A DNA stretch of 38,767 bases, taken from Candidatus Faecalibacterium faecipullorum. Lineage in GTDB: Bacteria > Bacillota > Clostridia > Oscillospirales > Ruminococcaceae. The stretch spans positions 1-38,767 of the forward strand of contig DWXX01000096.1 of the NCBI GenBank assembly GCA_019118985.1, given 5' to 3'. The notes beneath the pieces are model-generated. The model saw only the letters and a list, made by a program, of their open reading frames with translations, did no database searches and was not told where the DNA came from. The position numbers and the translations under genes were made by a program. Numbering within the stretch: position 1 is the first letter of the stretch; every line of letters begins with the position of its first letter. Below are positions 1-10,116 of the stretch, one piece after another.

Positions 1-2
1 TG

Positions 3-791
3 GCCGAACTGCCGCTGGTGCTGCACCAGACAGGGCAGGAAGCTGCTTCGGCGGCGCCCGCCCCCTGGGAGGGGACGGCGGGCGTCCGGGACATCCGGAT
101 GATCCGCCCGGCGGCGCAGCGCACAGCCCCCGCCCCGATGGACGGCGCGGCGGGCCGCGAGACGGCGGCGCTGACCTATGCCGGCGCGGCGGCCGAGCAC
201 AGCCCCGCGGCAGCCATGGGACAGACCCAGACCTCCGCGGCAGCTGTGAAGCAGGCCCAGACCCCCGCGGCTGCGGCAGCCGCAGACCGCGCACCCCGCG
301 CACAGGCGGGGCAGACCGGCTGGGAGGCCGGGCAGCCCGACCTGATCCTGGCGCGCGGAGCGCAGGGGGCAAACGCCGGGCAGGCCGCGCCGGGCGCGCA
401 CAGCGCACAGCGGCCGACGGCGCGGGGCAGCGGGAACTTTGCCGAGGACCTGCCCCCCTGGGCCAAGGAGATGCTGGAGCGGGCCGGCGGCAGCGCGGCA
501 AAGCCCGGCACGCCCCAAAAACAGATGGAATGGACCGCCCCGTGGGCCCGCGGCGGCAGCACAGCGCCCGCCGGCGCACAGCCCGCCGCCCCGGCACAGC
601 CGGCGATGCGGCAGCCTGCAAACGCCGCCGCCCTGCCCGCCGAGATGCAGCACAAGCAGCGCGCCGAGACCGACGAGCAGGACCCCCGCCGCAAGATGGA
701 GCGGGAAGCCGAGCTGCGCCGGACGGCCGACCGCGTCTACCGGATGATCGAAGAGCGGCTGCGGCGGGAGCTGCGCCGCAGCGGACGATAA
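3..791 (+). CDS. Ala/Pro/Gln-rich low-complexity protein with a charged C-terminal helix; probably 5'-truncated by the window edge
   Basis: Frame is open to the window edge (AELPLVLHQTGQEA...); long disordered A/P/G/Q-rich region ending in RKMEREAELRRTADRVYRMIEERLRRELRRSGR; followed 21 bp later by CIS genes on the same strand. Confidence 0.6.
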   Translation, partial: AELPLVLHQTGQEAASAAPAPWEGTAGVRDIRMIRPAAQRTAPAPMDGAAGRETAALTYAGAAAEHSPAAAMGQTQTSAAAVKQAQTPAAAAAADRAPRAQAGQTGWEAGQPDLILARGAQGANAGQAAPGAHSAQRPTARGSGNFAEDLPPWAKEMLERAGGSAAKPGTPQKQMEWTAPWARGGSTAPAGAQPAAPAQPAMRQPANAAALPAEMQHKQRAETDEQDPRRKMEREAELRRTADRVYRMIEERLRRELRRSGR

Positions 792-812
792 ACAGGAAAG
801 GAGGCCGCGGCC

Positions 813-1559
813 ATGTACAGCGGACGTCGCAACCCCAACCAGGACATCGGTCTGGAAAAAATGACCATCGTCAACCTGGACGCAGACAACGGGAATGGTG
901 AGACGCTGGTCGTCCTCTATAACCCGCAGAGCTATGTGCGCAAGCGCAGCGTTGAGTACCAGCCTGTTCAGGAGCTGGGGGCTGAATTCCCCAAACTGCA
1001 ATACAACGGCGGCGGCATTGAAGAGCTGAGCTTTGAACTGTTTTTCGACAGCGTCTCGGCCGGCGAAGAAGTCAAGGGTAAGAACGGCGAGGAAAAGCTG
1101 AAGAATGAGTTCAAGCAGAATCAGGGGAAGATCCTGAAGGAAAAAACGGTCGACGTGCGCACCTACACCCAGAAGATCTATGACCTGATGACCATCGAGA
1201 AGGACGCCCACCGCCCGCCCATGCTGAGCATCAGCTGGGGGTCGATGGAGTTTACCGGGTTTTTGTCCAGCTGCGAGCAGAACTTCACAAAGTTCAGCAG
1301 CAACGGCAACCCGGTGCGGGCGGTGCTGAACTGTCAGTTCATACGCTGCAGCGACGGCAAGGAGGCTGCGCTGAACCCCAAGCAGTCGCCCGACACCACC
1401 AAGTACCGCACCGTCCGGCAGGGCGACTCGCTCTGGGCGATGGCCCAGAAGGAATACGGCGACGCCAGCCAGTGGCGGGAGATCGCCGCGGCCAACGGCA
1501 TCGTCAACCCGCGCACCCTGCGCAGCGGCGAGATGCTGACGGTGCCGGGGCTGGTGTGA
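813..1559 (+). CDS. CIS tube-initiator / LysM peptidoglycan-binding-domain protein (Afp7/gp53-like)
   Basis: N-terminal CIS tube-like segment (VVLYNPQSYVRKRSVEYQ...FELFFDS) and C-terminal LysM (YRTVRQGDSLWAMAQKEYGDASQWREIAAANGIVNPRTLRSGEMLTVPG); RBS AAAGGAGG upstream. Confidence 0.85.
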   Translation: MYSGRRNPNQDIGLEKMTIVNLDADNGNGETLVVLYNPQSYVRKRSVEYQPVQELGAEFPKLQYNGGGIEELSFELFFDSVSAGEEVKGKNGEEKLKNEFKQNQGKILKEKTVDVRTYTQKIYDLMTIEKDAHRPPMLSISWGSMEFTGFLSSCEQNFTKFSSNGNPVRAVLNCQFIRCSDGKEAALNPKQSPDTTKYRTVRQGDSLWAMAQKEYGDASQWREIAAANGIVNPRTLRSGEMLTVPGLV

Positions 1560-1603
1560 CCGCCCCGACGGGCAGAACAGACTGAGAAAGGAGGGACAGC
1601 TTC

Positions 1604-2716
1604 TTGGATAAAGGGTCGTACGAATACACCGATCTGCAAAAGAAATACGGAGGCTTCATCGCGCCGCACTTTACCGTCTACCTCGACGGCAAGAAGCTGC
1701 CCTGCGACGAGCACAACATCTCCGAGCTGGAAGTCGAGATCAACGGCGACGGCACGGCGGGGGGCTGCAGCTTCTCGGTCCAGGACGTCTACATCTACGG
1801 CACCAACACCTGGGACAATGCGATCGTACAGCAGCTGGTGCCCGGGGCGGAGATCAAGATCGTGGGCGGCTACGGCAAGGACGAAAAAAAGAGCCAGAAG
1901 GAATTGTTCTACGGCTACGTGGACGATTTCACGGTCGAGTTTTCGGCTGAAACGCCGCCTACCCTCAAGGTCAACGGCATCGACGGGCTGGGCTACCTGA
2001 TGAACTGCCGCCAGCCCATCTACGGCGGGAAGGAGACGCCCACCAATATCGTCGAGACCATCCTGAAAAAGGCGGTGAGCGCCGGTTTTGCCAAGAGCGT
2101 CTCGGTGGGCAGGCTGGACCCCTTCCAGGTGCCGCTGGTCAAGGAACAGGTGGACGACTGGCGGTTCCTCAAACTGATGGCCCGCCGGTGCGGCGCTACC
2201 CTGATGGTGGTGGACGGCGAGATGATCTTCAACACCGAAGAGGTGTCTAAAGAGATCCTCACCCTGACGCTGGGCGAGTCGCTGGTCCGGTTCAGCCGCC
2301 GGCTCGATCTGTCCCACCAGGTGGGCGAGGTCGAGATCTACGGCCGGGACGTCAACCAGAAACCCATCCACGCCAAGGTCAATACGGTGACGGTGGGGGA
2401 CAGCAGCTACGATTCGGCGGCCGAGATGGTCCCCGCCTTCAAGAAAGCCTCCCTGCGGGAGTACAGCGAGTTCGCCCGCACCGAGGAAGAATGCAAGAAG
2501 CTGGCCCAGAACCGCCTGAACGAGATCGCGATGAACTTTATCTCGGGCAGCGGCGAGTGCATCGGCATCCCCGAGCTGATCCCGGGGCGGTACATCGAGA
2601 TCGACGGCGGGGACGAATTCTATATGAACGGCAAGTACCTTCTGACCAAGGTGGTGCACAAATTTACACTGGAGGGCTACCGCACCTCCTTCGAGTTCAA
2701 GGGGGCGAAACTATGA
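1604..2716 (+). CDS. Phage late control D / gp27-like baseplate hub protein
   Basis: 370 aa; gpD-like pattern (FYGYVDDFTVEFSAETPPTLKVNGIDGLGYLM ... IPELIPGRYIEIDGGDEFYMNGKYLLTKVVHKFTLEGYRTSFEFKG); TTG start after AGGAGGGA. Confidence 0.85.
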   Translation: MDKGSYEYTDLQKKYGGFIAPHFTVYLDGKKLPCDEHNISELEVEINGDGTAGGCSFSVQDVYIYGTNTWDNAIVQQLVPGAEIKIVGGYGKDEKKSQKELFYGYVDDFTVEFSAETPPTLKVNGIDGLGYLMNCRQPIYGGKETPTNIVETILKKAVSAGFAKSVSVGRLDPFQVPLVKEQVDDWRFLKLMARRCGATLMVVDGEMIFNTEEVSKEILTLTLGESLVRFSRRLDLSHQVGEVEIYGRDVNQKPIHAKVNTVTVGDSSYDSAAEMVPAFKKASLREYSEFARTEEECKKLAQNRLNEIAMNFISGSGECIGIPELIPGRYIEIDGGDEFYMNGKYLLTKVVHKFTLEGYRTSFEFKGAKL

Positions 2717-3522
2717 GCCTGGCACAGCAGCTGGAGAGTTTGATCCAGGACGGCGGGATGCCGCCGGAGCGGGGGATGTCCCGCAGCGGGCTGACTTTGG
2801 CCAGGATCACCAACGTCAACGACCCCGATAAGCTCAACCGGGTCAAGTGCCTGCCGGTGGGCGTGCCCGAAGCCGAGGAGACCGACTGGTGCTACTTCAT
2901 GGCCCCGATGGGGGGCAAGGAGCGGGGGGTCTACTTCCCGCCGCAGGTGGACGATCTGGTGGTGCTGGCCTATCTGGACGACGACCCCCACCGCCCGGTG
3001 ATGCTGGGCGCCATCTGGAACACCGAGACGACGCCCCCCTTTACCATCCAGGACGGCAAGGTGGAGGACTTCGCCATACGCACCCCGCAGAAGATCGACC
3101 TGGTGCTGCACGACGAAAAGGACAAGCAGACCGTCACCCTGACCATGCCGTCCGGGGCGGTGCTGCAGCTGAACGACGAGGCGCAGAGCGCCACCCTCAA
3201 GGATAAAAACGGGGACAACGCCCTCTTGATGAACTTCAAGGACGGCGAGATCGAGCTGAAGGCCAAGACCAAGCTGACCCTCAGCGCCGGCGACACCAAG
3301 ATCACCCTGGAAAGCAGCGGCAACATGACGCTGGAGTGCAGCCAGAATATGACCCTGAAGGCCGGGGCAAAGCTCGCGGCCGAGGCCCCCACCATCGAAG
3401 AGAAGGCCAGCGGCCAGATGAACCTGAAAGGGGCCGCCGTCCAGATCAAGAGCGACGGCACCATGGACGTCAGCGCCACCGGGCCCGCCACCCTGAAGGG
3501 GGCCATCGTAAAGATCAACTGA
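2713..3522 (+). CDS. Baseplate assembly protein V / gp5-VgrG-type spike with OB-fold and C-terminal beta-helix-like repeats
   Basis: ATGA overlap with the hub gene; LARITNVNDPDKLNRVKCLPVGVPEAEETDWCYFMAPMGGKERGVYFPPQVDDLVVLAYLDDDPHRPVMLGAIW; repetitive polar beta C-terminus. The track ORF starts too early (2491). Confidence 0.87.
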   Translation: MSLAQQLESLIQDGGMPPERGMSRSGLTLARITNVNDPDKLNRVKCLPVGVPEAEETDWCYFMAPMGGKERGVYFPPQVDDLVVLAYLDDDPHRPVMLGAIWNTETTPPFTIQDGKVEDFAIRTPQKIDLVLHDEKDKQTVTLTMPSGAVLQLNDEAQSATLKDKNGDNALLMNFKDGEIELKAKTKLTLSAGDTKITLESSGNMTLECSQNMTLKAGAKLAAEAPTIEEKASGQMNLKGAAVQIKSDGTMDVSATGPATLKGAIVKIN

Positions 3523-3565
3523 CGCCGGCTTTGTACAGCCGGTGGAACAGGAGGAGAGTGTGAAC

Positions 3566-3985
3566 ATGAACGGAAAGGAGTTTTTGGGCCGGGGGCTGAA
3601 ATTCCCCCTGCAGGTGGACCCGCGGACCGGCAAATTCGCCATGGTCAGCCACGAGGACGACATCCGCGAGGCCATCGGGATCATCCTCAACACCATGCAG
3701 GGCGAACGGGTCATGCGCCCGGGCTTCGGCTCCAACATCATGGAATATACCTTCGCACCTTCCTCCAGTTCCACCAGGGAGGGCATTGCCCGGCAGGTGC
3801 GGGAGCAGCTGATCTATCAGGAGCCCCGCATCACCGATGTGAACGTCAGATGCAGGGAGATGAACGAGCGCAGCGGCGCGCTGGTGGTCGAGGTGGACTA
3901 CACCGTCCGCTCCACCAACAACCGCTACAACCACGTCTACCCCTTCTATCTCACCGAAGGCTCTGAAGGAGGGGGCGGCGTATGA
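3566..3985 (+). CDS. gp25-like baseplate wedge protein (GPW/gp25 family)
   Basis: GRGLKFPLQVDPRTGKFAMVSHEDDIREAIGIILNTMQGERVMRPGFGSNIMEYTFAP; RBS AGGAGGAG; start ATG 3566 (GTG 3560 also possible). Confidence 0.9.
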   Translation: MNGKEFLGRGLKFPLQVDPRTGKFAMVSHEDDIREAIGIILNTMQGERVMRPGFGSNIMEYTFAPSSSSTREGIARQVREQLIYQEPRITDVNVRCREMNERSGALVVEVDYTVRSTNNRYNHVYPFYLTEGSEGGGGV

Positions 3986-6876
3986 AGCATCCTGTGCTTG
4001 ACCCGCGGGACCTGGACGCCATCCGCGCGCAGGTAGCCGCACTGGCCCGCAGCTATACCCCCGAATGGCGGTACGAGCAGGCCGAGGACGACCCCGGCGC
4101 GGCCCTGGCAGAGCTGTTCTGCACCATGTTCTACCAGACGGTGGACCGGGTGAACGCCCTGCCCGCCAAATTGTACACAGAATTCCTCAACCAGATCGGC
4201 TATCAGGAGCCGGGGCCGGTGTCCGCCCGGGGCGAGATGGCCTTTGACCCCAGCGAGATGGTGGACCGCCCGGTGCCGGTGCGGTCGGGCACGCGGGTGT
4301 TCGCCCCCGGGCCCGACGGCGAGAACGTGGTCTTTGAGACCCAGCGCTCCATCGAGGCGAGCCCGGCCAAACTGCTCGACCTGTACTACGTCGACGCCGC
4401 GGCCGATCAATTGCAGAAGATCAGCCTGGAGCGGCCGCAGCCCTTCTTCACCCCCTGCGGGGAGGAGATGCAGGCCCACAGCTTCACCCTGGCCGAGAAC
4501 AACGTCCTGCGGCTGGAAGGCCCCGCGGCCATCACCCTCGAGCTGCGGCAGGGTGTGCGGTACTTCGAGGACGAGACCGCCCGCCTGCTGGCCGAAAGCG
4601 GCCTGCAGTGGAGCTACCGCCACGGCGGGGTCTGGCTGCCCTTTGACAGCGTCAAGGCGGACGCGGGGCGGATCATGCTGGAAAAGCGGACCTCCCTGGC
4701 CATGGAGCCGGACCAGGAGGGCCGCATCTGCATCCGCTGCGCCGGCCGCCCGCCCATGACCCTGACGGTGGAGCAGACCGCCCTGACCAGCGCCCCGCTG
4801 GAGCCCTGCCCGGCGCAGCAGCTCTTTGCCGGGGACCTGCCCATCGAGGGGGAGGGCTACTGCTTCGGCAGCCGCCCGGCGGCCTACAGCCTGTTTTACA
4901 TCCGCAGCGACACCGTTTTGTCCAAGGCGGGGGCCCGCGCGGCCCTCAAGCTGGACATCAGCCCCATCGTCTTTGACCCGCCGGCCCAGGGGCCCGAGTA
5001 CCGGTTCAGCCAGCCCATCATCGACAAGCGCAGCGCCGTGGCCGCAAAGCCGGACGACGTGCGGGTGGCGGGCGTGGTCTGGGAGTACTACAACGGGGTG
5101 GGCTGGCGTCAGCTGGAAGTGTCCGGCAGCCGCAACCCCTTCTCCTGCAGGCAGGAGGGGCCCTACGAGACCATCTTCCGGGTGCCGGAGGACCTGCAGC
5201 CCGCCGAGGTCAACGCCGAGACCGGCTATTACATCCGGGCCCGGGTGGCCGAGGTGGAAAACGCCTTCTCGATGTACCAGCGGTGGATCGTCCCCTTCTG
5301 CAAAGGGGCGAGCCTGCAGTGGCAGTACGAGGCGCCCAGCCGGGCGGCATGGATCGCCAGCGACAACAACGGCGTCCGCCGCGAGATGGACGACGCCGCC
5401 CGCGTCACCGACCTGCAGATGACTTTATTGGAACCCCTCGAGCCGGGGCCCCCGGCGGTCTATCTGCGGTTCGACCGCAGCCCGCACGCCATGCCGCTGT
5501 CGGTCTACTTCAAGGTGGACAGCCAGGCAAAGCTCAACACCCGCCTGGAGTGGGAGCAGTGGAACGGCAAAGCCTTCGCCCCGGTGCGGGCGGTGGACGA
5601 GACCGACCAGCTGCTGCACAGCGGCGAGATGTACCTCTTTTTGCCCGAGGAGCTGCCCGCGCGCAGCCTGTTCGGCCAGACCGGCTGCTGGCTGCGGCTG
5701 AGCCGGGCGGCCGGGCGGCCGGGGCCGGCGCCGATGGTCAGGGCCATCCGCCTCAACGTCGCCCCGGCGCTGCAGCGCAGCGAACAGCCCGAACAGATCT
5801 TTGACACCGGCATCTACGAGGCCGGCAAGGCATTGCAGCTGCTGAGCGCCCCGGTGCAGGGGTGCGAGGTATGGGTGGACGAGATGGAGGGCCTGTCGGC
5901 GGCCGAGGCCGAAGAGCTGGGCCGCACCCGCCCCGACGCCGTCCGGCTGGAGCGGGAGGACCACCTGCTGCGCCGCTGCTGGGTCCGCTGGGAAGAGACG
6001 GCCGACCTGGCCCTGGCCGGCGAGGGGGACCGTGTCTACACCCTCGACCCCTACCAGGGGGTCATCCGGTTCGGGGACGGGCGGCAGGGCCGCGTGCCCC
6101 CCGCCGGCAGCCGCAACATCCGGGTGCGCTACGCCAGCGGCGGCGGCGCGCAGGGCAATCTGCCGGCGGGCGCCGTGCAGTCGGCCCTGGCCGGGCTGCC
6201 CCGGATCAGCGTCATCCAGAACATCACCCCCATGAGCGGCGGCATCGGCCGGCTGACCATGGATGAGATCGAGGCCCGCGGCAGCCGGCACCTGCGCACC
6301 CGCGGCCGGGCTGCCGGCAGCCGGGACTATGAGGACCTGGTGATGCAGGCCTTCCCGCAGGTGCAGCACGTCCGGTGCTTCGCCGGGCGGGACCCGCAGG
6401 GGCAGCCCAAAGCCGGCCATGTGACGGTGGCGCTGACCGGCCACAGCATGGCGGGGGAGAGCCTGGAGGCCCTCTGCCAGGAGGTCTATCAGTACCTCAG
6501 CGGGCGGTGCTCCTGCTGCCTGGTGGCCGAGGGGCGGCTGCACGTCTGCCCCGCCACCTTGCTGACCGTCAACGTGCAGGTGGCGGTGGAGCTGGAACGC
6601 CCCGAACTTGCCGCCGACACCCAGTATGCGATCACCGCCGAGCTGCGGCGGATCATCGGCGAGGTGTGGCAGGCGCGGCCCATCGGCGCACAGATCCGGA
6701 TGGACGAGCTGTGGGGCGCGGTGCGGCAGATGCCCAACGTCCGCCGGGTGCTGCGGCTGCTGGCCGAAGGCGCCTACGACGAGCAGGGGCAGGCCCGGCT
6801 CGCCCCGCTGGAAAAGGACAGCGCCTTCCCCTATGCAGTGGTGGAAAACGGCGTCCACACCGTGCGGGTGCAGTGA
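3982..6876 (+). CDS. Baseplate J/gp6-like wedge protein (964 aa)
   Basis: ATGA overlap with gp25 gene; N-terminal DDPGAALAELFCTMFYQTVDRVNALPAKLYTEFLNQIG; C-terminal RGRAAGSRDYEDLVMQAFPQVQHVRCFAGRDPQGQPKAGHVTVAL typical of gpJ-type proteins. Confidence 0.85.
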   Translation: MKHPVLDPRDLDAIRAQVAALARSYTPEWRYEQAEDDPGAALAELFCTMFYQTVDRVNALPAKLYTEFLNQIGYQEPGPVSARGEMAFDPSEMVDRPVPVRSGTRVFAPGPDGENVVFETQRSIEASPAKLLDLYYVDAAADQLQKISLERPQPFFTPCGEEMQAHSFTLAENNVLRLEGPAAITLELRQGVRYFEDETARLLAESGLQWSYRHGGVWLPFDSVKADAGRIMLEKRTSLAMEPDQEGRICIRCAGRPPMTLTVEQTALTSAPLEPCPAQQLFAGDLPIEGEGYCFGSRPAAYSLFYIRSDTVLSKAGARAALKLDISPIVFDPPAQGPEYRFSQPIIDKRSAVAAKPDDVRVAGVVWEYYNGVGWRQLEVSGSRNPFSCRQEGPYETIFRVPEDLQPAEVNAETGYYIRARVAEVENAFSMYQRWIVPFCKGASLQWQYEAPSRAAWIASDNNGVRREMDDAARVTDLQMTLLEPLEPGPPAVYLRFDRSPHAMPLSVYFKVDSQAKLNTRLEWEQWNGKAFAPVRAVDETDQLLHSGEMYLFLPEELPARSLFGQTGCWLRLSRAAGRPGPAPMVRAIRLNVAPALQRSEQPEQIFDTGIYEAGKALQLLSAPVQGCEVWVDEMEGLSAAEAEELGRTRPDAVRLEREDHLLRRCWVRWEETADLALAGEGDRVYTLDPYQGVIRFGDGRQGRVPPAGSRNIRVRYASGGGAQGNLPAGAVQSALAGLPRISVIQNITPMSGGIGRLTMDEIEARGSRHLRTRGRAAGSRDYEDLVMQAFPQVQHVRCFAGRDPQGQPKAGHVTVALTGHSMAGESLEALCQEVYQYLSGRCSCCLVAEGRLHVCPATLLTVNVQVAVELERPELAADTQYAITAELRRIIGEVWQARPIGAQIRMDELWGAVRQMPNVRRVLRLLAEGAYDEQGQARLAPLEKDSAFPYAVVENGVHTVRVQ

Positions 6877-6920
6877 CGCGCCGCCCGAACTAGAACGAAC
6901 GCAACAAAGGAGGATGCCCT

Positions 6921-8999
6921 GTGTTGGTTTCCCGCAGGCTGGACGACCAGCGTTATGACGAGATTGTGGCGCAGGCCGAGGGCCGGCTGCCGTGGCTGTG
7001 CCCGGTCTGGACCGACCACAATGCCCACGACCCGGGCATCACCATTCTGGAGCTGATGGCCTGGTACAAGGAAATGCAGCAGTACCAGATGGATCAGCTG
7101 ACGCCGGCCATCCAGCAGAAGCTGCTGGCGCTGGCAGGGCTGCGGCTGCTGCCCGCCCGCCCCGCCCTCTGCGCGCTGGAAGCGCCCCCCGACGGCAAAG
7201 CCCGCCCGGCCATGAGCCGGCTGGAGACGGCCGAGGGCGCCCTGTTTGAACTGGCTGAGCCCATCCCCGCCGTCCGCCCCGCCCTTGTGCAGACGCTGGT
7301 GCAGCGCCGGGACGAGCGGTTCAGCGTGGCGGGGCTGGTGGCCGGGGAGACGGCCTTTCAGCCCTTCGCCTTCGGCGGGGAGGGGGACAGCCGGCTGCTG
7401 CTGGGCTTCGACCGCCCGCCCGAAGGGGCGCTGCGGCTGTGGTTCGACGTGGCGCAGCCGGACGGCGTCCAGCGCAACCCGCCCGACAGCCAGGCGCAGC
7501 CCCCCCGCACCCTCTGCTGGGAAGCGGGGGAAAACGGCGAGGGCGGCGCGCTGCGCCCCCTTGCGGACGAGACCTGGGCCTTGAGCTGGAGCGGCTATGT
7601 CCTGCTGCCGGCCCCCGCGCACTGGCAGCCCGGTACAGACGGGCTGTGGTGGCTGCGGGTCAGCCAGACCGAGGCCGGCTGCGAGGAGCAGGTCCGGCTG
7701 GCGGGGGTATCCGCCGGGCGGTACCAGGCGATGCAGCAGCAGACGCGGGCCGCCTGCTTCACCTTCCGCATCGAAAGCGCGCCGGGGCAGACCGTCCGGA
7801 TGGACAGCGCCCAGGCGTCGGCGGCCGCGCTGGCGGTCTTTCTGCGGGACGAGAGCGGCTGGCGGCAGACCGACGCCTATGAGGCGGGCCGCACCCCCGC
7901 CGGGCTGGAGGTGACCGCCGACGGCGACGGCGCGGCGGACGACGGCGGCGACAACCTGATGGTGGTCTGCCTCGACCCGGCGCATCAGAAAGAACTGCTC
8001 TTTGACGCAAAGGGCCGCCCGGGGGAGCAGCTGTTCCTCCCCGTCGAGGGGGCGGCGGACAGCGCGCAGGTGCTGGCCGACCGGCTGGCGCTGATCTGCA
8101 TGACCCTGCAGCGGGACGGCAGCGTCCGCCCCGCGGTCTGGCGGCGGGTGGAAGACCTGTCGGTCTGCGGCCCGCGGGACCGGGTCTTTACCTACGACGC
8201 GGCGCGCAGCCTCATTACCTTCGGGGACGGGCTGCACGGCACGGTGGTCTGCCCCGGCGAGGGGGCGGTGCTGGTCAGCCAGATGGTCCTCTCGCAGTGC
8301 GGGGGCGGCAACATCCCCGCCGACACGGCCCTGGCCTTTCAGGACGACGGGCAGGCGGTGGAGCACGGCGCGGCGTGGGGCGGCCGGTGGGCCGAGAGCC
8401 TGCCGCAGGGCCGCGCCCGCCTGCTGGCCGAGCTGAACGAGACGAGCAAATGCCTGTCGGCCGCCGACTATGAGCGGTGCGCCCGGCAGACGCCGGGGCT
8501 GCGGATGGCAGGGGCGAAAGCCCTGCCCGGCTACGACCCCGAGACCCCGCATCAGCGCCGCAGCGCCCTGGTCACGGTGGCGGTGCTGCCGGCCGGGGAG
8601 GGCAAACGGCCGATGGCCGACCGGCGCTTCCTGGACGCGGTGGACCGTCAGCTGGAGCGCTGCCGCCCCATCTGCGTGCAGACAAAGGCGGCGCCGGCGC
8701 GGTACGTGCCCTGCAGCGCCGCGGTGCGGCTGACCGCCGCGCCGGGGGCGGCGCCCGAGATGATCCGCCGCGCGGTGGAGGACTTCTTCGCGCCGCGGCA
8801 GGAGCGGATCGGCGCGCCGGGCCGCCGGGGCGACCTGGAAGCGGCGCTGCAGCAGCTGCCGGGCGTCTATCAGGTGGAACAGCTGGAACTGCGGGGGCTG
8901 GATCAGAGCAGCTACCGCAATGCCGTGGGCGACCTGCAGATCCCGCCGGACGGCATCCTGGCGCTGGAGCGGATCGAACTGGAGCTGAGGCGGCCGTGA
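6921..8999 (+). CDS. Second baseplate J/gp6-gp7-like wedge protein (692 aa)
   Basis: WTDHNAHDPGITILELMAWYKEMQQYQMDQLTPAIQQKLLALAGLRLLPARPA; GDGLHGTVVCPGEGAVLVSQMVLSQCGGGNIPA; GTG start after AAAGGAGG. Confidence 0.82.
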   Translation: MLVSRRLDDQRYDEIVAQAEGRLPWLCPVWTDHNAHDPGITILELMAWYKEMQQYQMDQLTPAIQQKLLALAGLRLLPARPALCALEAPPDGKARPAMSRLETAEGALFELAEPIPAVRPALVQTLVQRRDERFSVAGLVAGETAFQPFAFGGEGDSRLLLGFDRPPEGALRLWFDVAQPDGVQRNPPDSQAQPPRTLCWEAGENGEGGALRPLADETWALSWSGYVLLPAPAHWQPGTDGLWWLRVSQTEAGCEEQVRLAGVSAGRYQAMQQQTRAACFTFRIESAPGQTVRMDSAQASAAALAVFLRDESGWRQTDAYEAGRTPAGLEVTADGDGAADDGGDNLMVVCLDPAHQKELLFDAKGRPGEQLFLPVEGAADSAQVLADRLALICMTLQRDGSVRPAVWRRVEDLSVCGPRDRVFTYDAARSLITFGDGLHGTVVCPGEGAVLVSQMVLSQCGGGNIPADTALAFQDDGQAVEHGAAWGGRWAESLPQGRARLLAELNETSKCLSAADYERCARQTPGLRMAGAKALPGYDPETPHQRRSALVTVAVLPAGEGKRPMADRRFLDAVDRQLERCRPICVQTKAAPARYVPCSAAVRLTAAPGAAPEMIRRAVEDFFAPRQERIGAPGRRGDLEAALQQLPGVYQVEQLELRGLDQSSYRNAVGDLQIPPDGILALERIELELRRP

Positions 9000-9033
9000 G
9001 CACGGCGGCCCGAACGGGGGTGAGGAGCAAGCT

Positions 9034-10116
9034 ATGAGTGAGACCCAGAAATACCGTACCCTCTGCTGCCGCGAGCAGTGGCTGGGCGGCATCTTTGACA
9101 AGATCGAATGCCGGGGCGACGCGCTGGGCCTGGCCGATGGGGCCTACGCCGGGGCGGTCTGCCTGCCGCCGGTGGACAGCGGCGAGGCGGGCTTTGCCTG
9201 GGGGCGGCTGCGGCTGCTGGCCGAGGTGCCGGCCGAAGCGTCGGTCCGGGTGTACGCCCGGGCATCCGATCAGCCGGGGTGGCCGGAGCGGGAGGCCCTG
9301 TGGGGCAGACCCCTCGACCCCGACACCCTGGAAAGGCTGTTCGGCCCGCCGGCGGCGCAGACCGACCTGTTGCTGCAAAAGACCGGCCGCTGGCTGTGGG
9401 TCGCCCTGGAGCTGACCGCCGGCGGCCCCGAAAAGCCCCGGGTGGACGGGCTGTCCCTCTGGATGGCGGGGGACCACATGGTGGATTACCTGCCGGCCAT
9501 CTACCGCGGGCAGGACTTTACCTGGCGGTACCTGTCCATCTTCAACACCCTGTTCCAGGGGGTGGAAGAGGAGCTGGATGGCCTGCCCCGGCAGCTGGAC
9601 CCGGCGAGCGCGGGGGACAGCATGGTGGAATTTCTGGCCCGGTGGCTGTGCATGGAGCCGGAACAGGGCGAGGAACACCTGCGCGAGCGGCTGGGCGGCA
9701 TCCTGGAAGAATACGAGACCATGTACACCGTCGAGGGGGTGCGGCGGACCGCCGCCCGCCTGACCGGACAGGAGCCGTTCATCATCGAGCACTTCGCGGT
9801 CGACCCCAACGACCCTGCCTGCCGCAACCCGGCGCTCTACCGCCGGCTGTACGGCGAGGACCCCTACCGCTTTTTCCTGCTTTTGCCCCAGGGCACCTTT
9901 GAAAAACAGCAGGACATGGAGCGGTTCATCGAGCGGATGGGCCAGCTGACCCCGGCCGAGACCGAGATGGAGCTGGTGCTGCTCAAACCCTGCATCCAAC
10001 TGGACTGGCACACCTATCTGGGGATCAACTCCCGGATCGGAGATTATATCCCGGCGGCCATCGACGACTCGGTGACCATCCACTATGACACGACGATTGG
10101 AGGAGCATACGAATGA
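9034..10116 (+). CDS. gpI-like phage tail/baseplate protein
   Basis: DHMVDYLPAIYRGQDFTWRYLSIFNTLFQGVEEELDGLPRQLDPASAGDSMVEFLARWLCMEPEQGEEHLRERLGGILEEYETMYTVEGVRRTAARLTGQEPFIIEHF. Confidence 0.8.
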   Translation: MSETQKYRTLCCREQWLGGIFDKIECRGDALGLADGAYAGAVCLPPVDSGEAGFAWGRLRLLAEVPAEASVRVYARASDQPGWPEREALWGRPLDPDTLERLFGPPAAQTDLLLQKTGRWLWVALELTAGGPEKPRVDGLSLWMAGDHMVDYLPAIYRGQDFTWRYLSIFNTLFQGVEEELDGLPRQLDPASAGDSMVEFLARWLCMEPEQGEEHLRERLGGILEEYETMYTVEGVRRTAARLTGQEPFIIEHFAVDPNDPACRNPALYRRLYGEDPYRFFLLLPQGTFEKQQDMERFIERMGQLTPAETEMELVLLKPCIQLDWHTYLGINSRIGDYIPAAIDDSVTIHYDTTIGGAYE

